From Rariglobus hedericola (GTDB taxonomy: Bacteria; Verrucomicrobiota; Verrucomicrobiia; Opitutales; Opitutaceae): DNA of 64,000 nt. This document shows positions 1 through 8,335 of the stretch, one piece after another; within the stretch, counting starts at the first letter, position 1; every line of letters begins with the position of its first letter. Location of the stretch: assembly GCF_007559335.1 (NCBI RefSeq), contig NZ_VMBG01000001.1, forward strand, positions 620,001 to 684,000, in the 5' to 3' direction. The translations under genes and the position numbers were made by a program. The notes beneath the pieces were generated by a model, which saw nothing but the letters and a program-made list of their open reading frames with translations, searched no databases and had not been told where the DNA came from.

Positions 1-643
1 AGATTCCGCGGTCGGACGCTTTGTGGGTGAGCTCGATGCGTTCGCCGAGCGCGGCAAACATCACGGTGTGATCACCGACGACGTCACCGCCGCGCAGCGC
101 ATGGATACCGACCTCGGTCGAGGTGCGTTCGCCCGTGATGCCTTCGCGGCCGTGGCGCAGCGCGTCGGCGGTGAGCTTGCGTTCATCGAGGATGATTTCG
201 AGAAGGCGTGCCGCGGTGCCGCTGGGGGCATCCTTTTTGAAACGGTGGTGCATCTCAATCACCTCGGCGTCGTAGTCGGAGCCGAGCACGGCCGAGGCGC
301 GACGGGTGAGGGCGAAGAGCAAGTTGACGCCTACGGAGTAGTTGCCCGACCAGACGCAGGGGATTTTGGCGGCTTCGACGAGGAGGTGCTTTTTTTCGTC
401 GGCGGAGTGACCGGTCGTGCCGATGACGAGCGCCTTGTTGTGCTGGGCGCAGAGGCTGATGACGTTGGCCGTGGCGGCGTGGAAGCTGAAGTCAATAACG
501 GCGTCAGCCTGAGAGATGCCGGCGGCAAGATCGTCGCCTTGGTCAAGGGCGGCGACGACGGTGGCCCCGGCTTCTTTGGCGGCGGCAGTGATGGCCTGGC
601 CCATACGGCCGCGGGCCCCGATGAGAGCAATGCGAAGGGACAT
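1..643 (-). CDS. dapB: 4-hydroxy-tetrahydrodipicolinate reductase DapB (partial, C-terminus off the window)
   Basis: Reduces the DapA product to tetrahydrodipicolinate with NAD(P)H, the second committed step of lysine and diaminopimelate synthesis in the cytoplasm. I translated the minus strand by hand. It opens MSLRIALIGARGRMGQ, a GxxGxMG dinucleotide-binding loop at about residues 8-15. It then shows GTTGHSADE, the family signature VIEMHHRFKKDAPSGTA with the catalytic His and Lys region, and GIHALRGGDVVGDHTV. About 214 residues are present of a family length near 240-270, and the rest lies before base 1. The start ATG is 5 bases after the dapA stop on the same strand, so dapA-dapB is an operon and probably translationally coupled. 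Confidence 0.95.
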   Translation of the reverse strand, partial: MSLRIALIGARGRMGQAITAAAKEAGATVVAALDQGDDLAAGISQADAVIDFSFHAATANVISLCAQHNKALVIGTTGHSADEKKHLLVEAAKIPCVWSGNYSVGVNLLFALTRRASAVLGSDYDAEVIEMHHRFKKDAPSGTAARLLEIILDERKLTADALRHGREGITGERTSTEVGIHALRGGDVVGDHTVMFAALGERIELTHKASDRGI

Positions 644-648
644 GGAAA

Positions 649-1539
649 TTACTTGCCGAGGGACTTGAGGACAGCGACGAGCGTTTGCTCGCTGGCCTTG
701 GTGAGTTCGGAGAGCGGTTCGCGAACGAGCGCCTCGCGAATGATACCTGCGCGCACGAGCGCGTGTTTCACCGGAACAGGATTGGGCTCGATGAAGAGAG
801 CCTTAAAAATTGGGTAGAGCTTGCGGTGGAGCTTCGTGGCCTTGGCGAGATCGCCGGCGAGTCCGGCGTTCACCAGTTGCACGACTTCCTTCGCGAACAG
901 GTTGGATGCCACGCTGATCACGCCCTCGGCGCCGACGGCGATGAAGGGCAGGGTGAGGCTGTCGTCGCCGCTGAGCACGGTGATATCCTTGCCAAGCGCG
1001 GACTTCAGTTGGTCAACGCGATCGACGGAACCGCCGGCTTCCTTGATGTAGCGAACGTGGGGATACTTTGCGCGCAGGCGTTCGACGACCGGCACGCTGA
1101 TCTCGATACCACAGCGACCGGGAATCGAGTAGAGGATGACGGGCTTGTCGGTGGCCTCGGCCACGGACGAGAAATAACGAAACACGCCCTCCTGGGATGG
1201 CTTGTTGTAATAAGGCGCGACGACCAGCACGGCATCGGAACCTGCCTCGGTGGCCAGAGAAGTGAGTTCGACGGCTTCCTTGGTGGAATTGGAGCCGGTG
1301 CCGGCGATGACAGGAACACGACCGCGCGTCGTCTCAACCACGGCGCGGATGACGTCGAGATGTTCCTCGTGCGAAAGAGTAGGGGACTCGCCGGTTGTGC
1401 CGACGGGAACCAAGCCGTTGATGCCGGATTTGATCTGAAACTCCACGAGCTTGCGCAGATCGTCATAAGCGACGGACTGGTCTTTCTGAAAGGGAGTCAC
1501 CAGAGCGGTGATCGTGCCGGTAAGTGGGCGGAGTTTCAT
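649..1539 (-). CDS. dapA: 4-hydroxy-tetrahydrodipicolinate synthase DapA
   Basis: Condenses pyruvate with aspartate semialdehyde, the entry step of the DAP pathway. The 296-residue protein begins MKLRPLTGTITALVTPF and carries GTTGESPTL, VIAGTGSNST, the APYYNKPSQEG segment and YSIPGRCGIE. The Schiff-base lysine is in VRYIKEAGGS, followed by VLSGDDSLTLPF. These are the usual motifs of the TIM-barrel DapA/NAL family, and the length is normal. The reading frame extends 30 codons upstream, but the internal Met matches the family N-terminus, so I place the start there. It is first in a dapA-dapB operon and is divergent from the PilT-like gene across about 80 bases. Confidence 0.95.
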   Translation of the reverse strand: MKLRPLTGTITALVTPFQKDQSVAYDDLRKLVEFQIKSGINGLVPVGTTGESPTLSHEEHLDVIRAVVETTRGRVPVIAGTGSNSTKEAVELTSLATEAGSDAVLVVAPYYNKPSQEGVFRYFSSVAEATDKPVILYSIPGRCGIEISVPVVERLRAKYPHVRYIKEAGGSVDRVDQLKSALGKDITVLSGDDSLTLPFIAVGAEGVISVASNLFAKEVVQLVNAGLAGDLAKATKLHRKLYPIFKALFIEPNPVPVKHALVRAGIIREALVREPLSELTKASEQTLVAVLKSLGK

Positions 1540-1620
1540 GGAGGGATTTCTGAAGATACCTTGCACAGCACAGCACCCCACTTTACCAAATCCGCAACGT
1601 TTTTCATCTGCTCCAACTTC

Positions 1621-2709
1621 ATGTCGCAAACCACCGAAATCTTTAACGACTTGCTTAAACTGGCCGTGGAAAGCGGCGCCAGCGACATCGTTATCAAATC
1701 CAACAAGCCGGGCTATGTGCGTATGTCAGGCCGCTTGAAGCCCGTGGACATGGACCCGATCTCGGCCGATGAGGTGCGCGAGTTCGTGGATACACACGTC
1801 CCGCGCGTATTCAAAGCACGTTGGGAAGAGGAGGGGCAGGTCGACTTCGCCTATTCGGCGGAAGGCATCGGCCGTTTTCGCGTCAACGGCTTTCATCAAC
1901 GCGGCACGGCCAGCATCGTTTTACGTCACATCAAGAGCCGTGTGCCCACGTTCGCCAATCTCGGGCTCAATCCTGAGCCGCTCCTGAATCTCGCGAAATG
2001 CAAAGACGGCATCGTGCTGGTGTGCGGTGCGACCGGCTCGGGTAAGAGCTCCACGATGGCCGCCATGCTCGGTTGGATTAACGAGAACATGGACAAACAT
2101 ATCGTGACGCTCGAGGACCCGATCGAGTTCACCTTTCAAGACGACAAATCCGTGTTTCAACAGCGTGAGATCGGCCTCGATGTGCCGACCTTCGAACTCG
2201 CGATCAAATCCGTCCTGCGCCAAAACCCCGACATCATCTTGATCGGCGAAATGCGCGACAAAGAGACCTTTGAAACCGCCATTTCCGCCGCAGAAACCGG
2301 CCACTTGGTCTTCTCGACGATGCACGCGGCCACGGTGGCTCAATCACTCACGCGCCTGTTTGAGTTTTTCCCGCCCGAGCAACAGGTTCAGGCACGACGC
2401 CAAGTCGCCGGATCACTCCGCGGCTTCATCTGCCAAAAGTTGATCCCTACGATGGAAGGCGGCGGACGGGTTCCCGCCAACGAAATCCTGAGCGCCGATA
2501 CGGTCATCAAGACGCTCATCCTCGAAGGCCAGTTCGAGAAGATCCAAGGCTTGCTCGAAGCCGGCACTGACTCGGCGAGTTTCTCATTCAATCGCGATCT
2601 CTATCGCCTCGTGAAGGCCGGCACGGTGAGCAAGGCCGAGGCGCTGCGGTTCTCGCCCAACCCCCAAGCGCTGGAGATGAATCTCAAGGGTATCTTCTTC
2701 AAGACCTAA
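1621..2709 (+). CDS. PilT/PilU-family type IV pilus retraction ATPase
   Basis: Hexameric secretion-type ATPase expected to power pilus retraction at the inner membrane. The 362-residue protein has the N-terminal PAS-like region, then Walker A GATGSGKSS (about residues 136-144), the Asp box VTLEDPIEF, Walker B DIILIGEMRD and the His box GHLVFSTMHA. The C-terminal part (VPANEIL, then FNRDLYRLVKAG and a conserved ALEMNLKG end) looks more like PilU than PilT, since the AIRNLIRE retraction motif of PilT is not clear. No other pilus gene lies in the window. The frame runs far upstream, but the Met at MSQTTEIF is the only start that fits the family. Confidence 0.85.
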   Translation: MSQTTEIFNDLLKLAVESGASDIVIKSNKPGYVRMSGRLKPVDMDPISADEVREFVDTHVPRVFKARWEEEGQVDFAYSAEGIGRFRVNGFHQRGTASIVLRHIKSRVPTFANLGLNPEPLLNLAKCKDGIVLVCGATGSGKSSTMAAMLGWINENMDKHIVTLEDPIEFTFQDDKSVFQQREIGLDVPTFELAIKSVLRQNPDIILIGEMRDKETFETAISAAETGHLVFSTMHAATVAQSLTRLFEFFPPEQQVQARRQVAGSLRGFICQKLIPTMEGGGRVPANEILSADTVIKTLILEGQFEKIQGLLEAGTDSASFSFNRDLYRLVKAGTVSKAEALRFSPNPQALEMNLKGIFFKT

Positions 2710-2713
2710 CCCA

Positions 2714-2746
2714 ACGCGCCGGCCGTCCTGGCGGCGCGTCATTTTT
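2714..2746 (+). terminator. Rho-independent terminator after the PilT-like gene
   Basis: A perfect 8-bp stem (ACGCGCCG with CGGCGCGT, arms 2714-2721 and 2732-2739) is followed by a run of five T. It lies 5 bases past the stop of the pilus ATPase gene. Confidence 0.8.
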
Positions 2747-2795
2747 CGAGCTTGGTTTCGCGCGGGAGGGCCTTTAGCCGTGGTCGTTTCCAATC

Positions 2796-3701
2796 ATGGC
2801 TTCCGCACTCATTTTTTCCGGACAGGGCGCTCAAAAAGTCGGCATGGGCAAGTCGCTCTACGAAAACTCCGCCACCGCGCGCGCCCTCTACGACGAGGCC
2901 AATCGCGTCCTCGGCTGGGATCTCGCCAAGATTTGTTTTGAAGGCCCCGAGACCGAGCTGACGCAGACCAAAGTCTGCCAGCCAGCGCTCTTCGTTCATG
3001 GACTCGCGGTGCACGCGATTCTGAAAGAGCAGGGGAAACTGGGCGACGTTAAGTTTGCCTTCGGTTTGAGCCTCGGCGAAGTCACCGCGCTGACCGCCGC
3101 CGGCGTGTTTGATTTTGCAACCGGTCTCCAGGTCGTCGCCGAACGCGGCCGTCTCATGCAGCTCGCCTGCGAACAGTCCACGGGAAGCATGGCTGCCATC
3201 CTCGGGGAAGAACGCGCGACGATTTACGACTTGTGCGCGGCCTTCGACATCGAGGCGGCCAATTTCAACGCGCCCGGCCAGATCATCGTCTCGGGCGAAA
3301 AATCCAAGGTCGAGGCCGCCGTCGCCGCAGCCAAGGATCGCGGCATCAAAAAGGTCATCCCTCTGAACGTCGCCGGTGCCTACCATAGCCGTCTGATGGA
3401 GCCCGCCCGGGCATCCTTCGCGACCTATCTGCAGGGAATCACCTTCAATGCGCCGCAACTTAAGGTGTTCACGAACACCACTGGTCAGGCGGTCAGCGAG
3501 CCCGCCGCCATTCGCGAGGCGCTCGTGAAACAGGTCGTGTCGTCCGTCCTTTGGGAGGATTGCATGCGTTCGGCCGTCGCCGCCGGTGCGACCGAGTTCC
3601 TGGAGCTTGGCACAGGCGGGGTGTTGGCCGGTCTGGCCAAACGCACGGACAAGGCGTGGGTCGTCAAGAGCCTCGCCGAGTTTGCCGATTTGGGGGCTTG
3701 A
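2796..3701 (+). CDS. fabD: Malonyl-CoA:ACP transacylase FabD
   Basis: Loads malonyl groups onto acyl carrier protein for fatty acid synthesis. The 301-residue protein begins MASALIFSGQGAQKVGMG, where SGQGAQ forms the oxyanion-hole loop. It has the nucleophile elbow GLSLGE (GHSLGE in E. coli), the downstream QIIVSGEK and the catalytic His in NVAGAYHSRLM, then the C-terminal FLELGTGGVLAGL (family FxExGPGxVL). Length is normal. It is not clustered with fabH/fabG/acpP as in many bacteria, and is followed about 100 bases later by lepA. Confidence 0.93.
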   Translation: MASALIFSGQGAQKVGMGKSLYENSATARALYDEANRVLGWDLAKICFEGPETELTQTKVCQPALFVHGLAVHAILKEQGKLGDVKFAFGLSLGEVTALTAAGVFDFATGLQVVAERGRLMQLACEQSTGSMAAILGEERATIYDLCAAFDIEAANFNAPGQIIVSGEKSKVEAAVAAAKDRGIKKVIPLNVAGAYHSRLMEPARASFATYLQGITFNAPQLKVFTNTTGQAVSEPAAIREALVKQVVSSVLWEDCMRSAVAAGATEFLELGTGGVLAGLAKRTDKAWVVKSLAEFADLGA

Positions 3702-3798
3702 ATGCCGCGAGGGTGGGCCACACGCTCACCCCTTAACTCTCTTTAACCGCATCCGCGGTTCCGTTTCACGGGACTGCATTGCCTGCCAGCCCGACCGC

Positions 3799-5592
3799 AT
3801 GGACGTCTCCCTTACTCGTAACTTTTGCATCATTGCCCACGTTGATCACGGCAAGACGACGCTCTCCGACCGCCTGCTCGAATACACCAACACGGTTACT
3901 CAGCGCGTGCTGACTGCGCAGCACCTCGACTCCATGGACTTGGAGAAGGAGCGCGGCATCACGATTAAGAGCCATCCGGTCACGATGCATTATCCGGCCA
4001 AGGACGGCCTGATCTACAAAATCAACCTCATGGACACGCCCGGCCACGTGGACTTCGCCTACGAAGTCTCGCGCTCGCTGGCTGCCTGCGAAGGCGCCGT
4101 CCTCCTCATCGACGCCGCCCAAGGTGTCGAGGCCCAGACCGTGGCCAACGCCCATCTCGCGACCGCCCAAGGCCTGAAAATCATTCCGGTCATCAACAAG
4201 ATCGACCTGCCCTCGGCCAACCTCGATCTCTGCATCACGCAGCTCGAAGATATTCTCATGATCCCTGGCGAAGAGGCCATCCTTGCCAGCGGCAAGTCGG
4301 GCATCGGCATCCAGGATATTCTCGAAGCCGTCGTCGCGCGCATCCCGCCGCCACGCTGGTCTCATCATCCCGCCGTGCGCGCGCTCGTGTTCGATTCGCT
4401 CTACGATTCCTACCGCGGCGTCATCACCTATGCCCGCGTGTTCTCCGGTTCCGTGAAAGCCGGTGATCAGATGCTTCTGATGAGCAACAATCAGAAGTCC
4501 GAAATCAAAGAAGTCGGCGTCTTCACCCCGAAGATGACCAAGATGGATACGCTCGGTGCCGGCGATGTCGGCTACGTGATCTCCAACATCAAGGATACTT
4601 CCGACATCAAGATCGGCGACACGCTCACACTCGTGAAAAATCCGGCGACCGACATGTTGCCCGGCTACAAAGAAGTTCGCCCGATGGTGTTCTGCGGACT
4701 CTATCCGCTCGAGTCGCAGGATTATGAAAAGCTCAAGGCCGCCCTCAGCCGCCTGCGCCTCAACGACGCCGCATTCCTCTATTCCTCCGAAAGCTCGGTC
4801 GCCCTCGGTTTCGGTTTCCGCTGCGGCTTCCTTGGCTTGCTCCACATGGAAATCATCCAGGAGCGCGTGCGCCGCGAACACGACGTTGAGATCATCTCCA
4901 CGTATCCAAGCGTCGTCTACAAAGTGAAGACGCACGGCAAGGACGAGATCGAGGTTGATAACCCCGTTAACTTGCCCGACCCCGGCACGATTCTCTACAT
5001 CAGCGAGCCGACCATCCGCGCCTCGATCCACATCCCCAACGAGTCAATGGGCGACATTCTTTCGCTCATCATGGAAAAGCGCGGCGTGTGCGACCAGACC
5101 GACACACTCGACGGCAACCGCGTGATGCTCACCTGCAATCTCCCGCTCAATGAAATCCTCGTCGATTTCAACGACCGCCTTAAATCCGTCACCCATGGAT
5201 ACGGCTCGATGGACTACGAACTCGGCGCCTACCAAGAGTCGGACCTCGTGAAGATGGATATCATGATCAACGGCGATCCCGTTGACGCGTTCTCCAGCAT
5301 CGTCCACCGGGACAAAGCCGAAGGTAAAGGCCGCGTGCTCTGCGAAAAACTCGCCGAGATCATCCCGCCGCAGATGTTCAAAGTCGCGATTCAGGCTGCC
5401 ATCGGCGGCAAGATCATCGCTCGCGACAACGTGAAGGAAATGCGCAAGGACGTGACCGCAAAGTGCTACGGCGGTGACATCTCCCGTAAGCGCAAGCTCC
5501 TCGACAAACAGAAAGAGGGCAAAAAGAAGATGAAGATGATCGGCAAGGTTAACATCCCGCCCGACACCTTTATTCAAATCCTCAAAAACTAA
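3799..5592 (+). CDS. lepA: Elongation factor 4 (LepA) GTPase
   Basis: Ribosome-bound translational GTPase able to back-translocate or remodel ribosomes. The 597-residue protein has G1 AHVDHGKTT at about residues 12-20, G2 around RGITIKSHPV, G3 DTPGHVDF and G4 NKIDLP. It ends with the LepA-specific C-terminal domain (AKCYGGDISRKRKLLDKQ, then the GKVNIPPDTFIQIL tail). The frame continues upstream, but the start at MDVSLTRNFCIIAHVDHG agrees with the family. It is followed by a terminator and lepB, a conserved lepA-lepB neighbourhood. Confidence 0.96.
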   Translation: MDVSLTRNFCIIAHVDHGKTTLSDRLLEYTNTVTQRVLTAQHLDSMDLEKERGITIKSHPVTMHYPAKDGLIYKINLMDTPGHVDFAYEVSRSLAACEGAVLLIDAAQGVEAQTVANAHLATAQGLKIIPVINKIDLPSANLDLCITQLEDILMIPGEEAILASGKSGIGIQDILEAVVARIPPPRWSHHPAVRALVFDSLYDSYRGVITYARVFSGSVKAGDQMLLMSNNQKSEIKEVGVFTPKMTKMDTLGAGDVGYVISNIKDTSDIKIGDTLTLVKNPATDMLPGYKEVRPMVFCGLYPLESQDYEKLKAALSRLRLNDAAFLYSSESSVALGFGFRCGFLGLLHMEIIQERVRREHDVEIISTYPSVVYKVKTHGKDEIEVDNPVNLPDPGTILYISEPTIRASIHIPNESMGDILSLIMEKRGVCDQTDTLDGNRVMLTCNLPLNEILVDFNDRLKSVTHGYGSMDYELGAYQESDLVKMDIMINGDPVDAFSSIVHRDKAEGKGRVLCEKLAEIIPPQMFKVAIQAAIGGKIIARDNVKEMRKDVTAKCYGGDISRKRKLLDKQKEGKKKMKMIGKVNIPPDTFIQILKN

Positions 5593-5602
5593 CGAAGTCA
5601 GG

Positions 5603-5629
5603 GGCGCGTCATCACCGACGCGCCTTTTT
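5603..5629 (+). terminator. Rho-independent terminator after lepA
   Basis: Perfect 8-bp GC stem GGCGCGTC/GACGCGCC (5603-5610 and 5617-5624) with a 6-base loop and five T. It separates lepA from lepB, so lepB presumably has its own promoter in the 39 bases that follow or depends on read-through. Confidence 0.85.
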
Positions 5630-5667
5630 CATATTACGAATTTCGCTAAACCTCGTCTCTATTTCCC

Positions 5668-6972
5668 ATGTTTTTTGGCCTCTTTGATTCGGTTGAGAAA
5701 AAAATGCGTAACAACGCCGCCAACTGGCTCGAGTTGTCCGACAAGGTTTACAACTACCGTCGCGACGTGCTGACCGAGGCCGAGCGCAACACGCTTCAGC
5801 AAGCAGCCGGCACCGTCCGCCGCCAGCTCAACGAGAAAAGCGACGCCAGCAAACTGAAGCTGGCCATCGAGGCGCTCGAGAACGCGCTCCGGCGCACGGG
5901 TGGCACGCATTACCCGAAGTCGGGCTTGATGGAGAACGTCGAATTCTTCCTCGTGGCCGCCATCGTGATTTTGGGTGTGCGCATGTATTTCGTGCAGCCG
6001 TTCAAGATCCCGACCAATTCGATGTGGCCGAGCTACAACGGCATGACGCCTGAAGTATTCGCATCGAAAGCCGATGAACCGAGCGCGGCGGGCAGGGTGG
6101 TTCGACTGGTCGCCATGGGCGCACGTCCACGCACACTGGATGCGCCTGCATCAGGCGAAGTGCTGATTCCAATCGCCGGACGCCAGTCCCGCGGAATCGT
6201 TAAATATCGCGAAGTCCCCGGCCGCGCTTGGTTTGTTTTCCCGTCACGAGATCGTGAATACAGCCTGCTGGTTGGCGATCGTGTGGTTACCACCCAAGTC
6301 CCGCTGGACTTCGATTTTGACTGGGTTATCCGCGATGCGTTTTTCCCGGGCAACCAGTCGCTAAGTGAAAGTTTGGAAGCCGTCGTTGCTCGTGGTGATT
6401 TCGTGGACAAGGACGTAACCACGGCGTCGGGCACCGAGCGCATGCGGTTCATCCGCACCGGTAAAACCGTCCGTGCCGGTGAACGCGTCCTGTCATTCGA
6501 TATCCTCACGGGGGATCAGCTCTTCGTGGATCGCGTGAGCTACCATTTTATTAAGCCGCAGCCGGGCGACGGGTTTGTTTTCCGGACCGATAACATCGAC
6601 AGTCCTTACATGAAGGATGCCGCAGGCCGTCAGCTGGAACAGTATTACATCAAGCGTCTGGCCGGCACTCCGGGCGACAAGTTGGAGATTCGGGAGCCCG
6701 TTCTTTATCGCAATGGAGCGCCGATCACGGGGTCGACCGCGTTTAACCGCAACGCCACGCATGAAGAAAAGTATCCCGGTTATCGCTCGGTAGGCTTACT
6801 CGCACCCGGCCAGACCTTCACGGTTCCGCCTGACTCGTATGTCGCGCTAGGGGATAATTCCGCTAACAGCCAAGATAGCCGTTATTGGGGCACGGTGCCG
6901 GCCAAAGACGTAGTCGGCCGTCCGCTATTCATCTATTATCCGTTCACGAAGCGCTGGGGCGTTGCTCCTTAA
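5668..6972 (+). CDS. lepB: Signal peptidase I LepB (enlarged)
   Basis: Membrane-bound serine/lysine protease that removes signal peptides of exported proteins. The catalytic serine is in IPTNSMWPS (about residue 118), just after a membrane segment (about 91-111). The catalytic lysine is in YYIKRLAGTPGDKLEI, and the C-terminal box is ALGDNSANSQDSRYWG followed by VPAKDVVGRPLFIYYP. At 434 residues it is long: there is an N-terminal cytoplasmic stretch of about 90 residues before the membrane segment, and about 170 residues lie between the Ser and Lys boxes, including a DFDFDW region not seen in E. coli-type enzymes. Confidence 0.93.
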   Translation: MFFGLFDSVEKKMRNNAANWLELSDKVYNYRRDVLTEAERNTLQQAAGTVRRQLNEKSDASKLKLAIEALENALRRTGGTHYPKSGLMENVEFFLVAAIVILGVRMYFVQPFKIPTNSMWPSYNGMTPEVFASKADEPSAAGRVVRLVAMGARPRTLDAPASGEVLIPIAGRQSRGIVKYREVPGRAWFVFPSRDREYSLLVGDRVVTTQVPLDFDFDWVIRDAFFPGNQSLSESLEAVVARGDFVDKDVTTASGTERMRFIRTGKTVRAGERVLSFDILTGDQLFVDRVSYHFIKPQPGDGFVFRTDNIDSPYMKDAAGRQLEQYYIKRLAGTPGDKLEIREPVLYRNGAPITGSTAFNRNATHEEKYPGYRSVGLLAPGQTFTVPPDSYVALGDNSANSQDSRYWGTVPAKDVVGRPLFIYYPFTKRWGVAP

Positions 6973-7055
6973 GTCACCGGTTTTAATGGAGTTAAGTTGC
7001 TTTAGTGGCAATCTCAGCCCCCAGTGACAGGTATCGCACAATAGATATTATGTCT

Positions 7056-7076
7056 AATTGCGCTTTGGGCGCAATT
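7056..7076. other. Hairpin between lepB and the DUF3300 gene
   Basis: Perfect 8-bp inverted repeat AATTGCGC/GCGCAATT (7056-7063 and 7069-7076) with a 5-base loop in the 180-base gap after lepB. No T-run follows, so it may be a weak terminator or a protein site. Confidence 0.35.
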
Positions 7077-7152
7077 GGTGCCGGGCACATTGGTAATTAA
7101 TCAGGGTCTTTTGCTGTGATTGGTATTAGTGCTTACGCTCAATCCAACCCCT

Positions 7153-8229
7153 ATGAAGTCCTCATTGTTGATCAGCGGTATAATCTGTGTGTCGACGCTT
7201 CGTGCGCAGGCATTGGATTTCCCTACTCCGGTTAACGTCGCCCCCACCAACTCGTCAGCTGCTTCAGTCGCCACGAACGCACTGCGCAGCGACTCGGATC
7301 TCGACACAATGCTGGGGTCAATCGCTCTATATCCGGACGCATTGATCGCGTTGATTCTGCCGGCTTCGACCAATCCGGCGAATCTGGTGCTCGCTGCCCG
7401 GCATGTGGCGGCAAACGGAACTCAGGCAACCCTCGCCGCCCAACCATGGGACGAAAGTATCAAGGCTCTCACTCATTACCCGGACGTGCTGCGTTGGATG
7501 GATCAAAATCTCAGCTGGACCCAGGCACTCGGCCAGGCGTTCGTGGCTCAGCCGGCTGATGTCATGAATGCGGTTCAGCGCCTGCGTTCCCAGGCACGTG
7601 CTTCCGGCACCCTCGTGGATACGCCACAGCAACGAGTCCTGTTGGAAAACGGCTCGCTCGTAATCGTGCCCACGCAGCCGGAAATCATTTATGTGCCAGT
7701 GTATGATCCGGCCGTCGTCTATGTGCCGGTTTCTTCACGTGTCACCATCAGTTATATTCACTTTCAATCCGGCTACCCGTCGGGCCCGTGGTTGAACCAT
7801 GGCTTTGACTGGCGGCAACGTCGCTTGCGCCCGGTATCGTATCCATACTATGGACACATTTACGGATATAATTATCCCGTAGCGCACCGGCCTCAAGGTC
7901 GCACGCAAGTTTGGGAGACCGGTTCACCCAATTCCCCTGCCTACCGCCTGAATCCCGTCCAGATTAACCGGCCCCCAACGGTGTATCCCAAGGCGCAACA
8001 GCCAGGCCAACCTAAGGTTGATCTTCGTCCACGTGAATTCCCCCGGCCAATCAATCAGCCCGTTGCGCCGGCCGCCTCCCAGATACCCCGGCGTATGGAT
8101 ACGCCGCAGAGGTCTCAACTTCAGCAGCGCATAATTACACCGCCTGCGAGCAGCGTGCCAGTCGGCCCCGTCGACACTCACTCAGGCACGCAGAACCTTC
8201 AGCGTAACCGCCCGCGCACGACGCCCTGA
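7153..8229 (+). CDS. Secreted DUF3300-family protein
   Basis: Function unknown. The 358-residue protein has a short hydrophobic leader (MKSSLLISGIICVSTLRAQA). The DUF3300 core follows from about residue 45 to 190: LGSIALYPDALIALILPAST, then QPWDESIKALTHYPDVLRWM, the repeated alpha-helical part, and TQPEIIYVPVYDPAVVYVP. The C-terminal third is rich in Pro, Arg and Gln and is probably disordered. The frame starts 11 codons earlier, but the Met before the hydrophobic leader gives a plausible signal peptide. DUF3300 proteins are exported and of unknown biochemical role. Confidence 0.75.
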   Translation: MKSSLLISGIICVSTLRAQALDFPTPVNVAPTNSSAASVATNALRSDSDLDTMLGSIALYPDALIALILPASTNPANLVLAARHVAANGTQATLAAQPWDESIKALTHYPDVLRWMDQNLSWTQALGQAFVAQPADVMNAVQRLRSQARASGTLVDTPQQRVLLENGSLVIVPTQPEIIYVPVYDPAVVYVPVSSRVTISYIHFQSGYPSGPWLNHGFDWRQRRLRPVSYPYYGHIYGYNYPVAHRPQGRTQVWETGSPNSPAYRLNPVQINRPPTVYPKAQQPGQPKVDLRPREFPRPINQPVAPAASQIPRRMDTPQRSQLQQRIITPPASSVPVGPVDTHSGTQNLQRNRPRTTP

Positions 8230-8335
8230 TTCGGACGGAACCGAGGGCCGGTTCACGTTTCTAGTTGGCGAGTATTACGCCGAAGTTCCAGCCGCGAGCT
8301 TGCGGCCAACTCTACTAAAAACAAAATTCACCTAC

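Noticed and set aside
3766-5031. Long open frame on the minus strand opposite lepA
   Set aside because: Translates to His/Val/Asp-rich sequence without any motif; a high-GC shadow of the real lepA frame.
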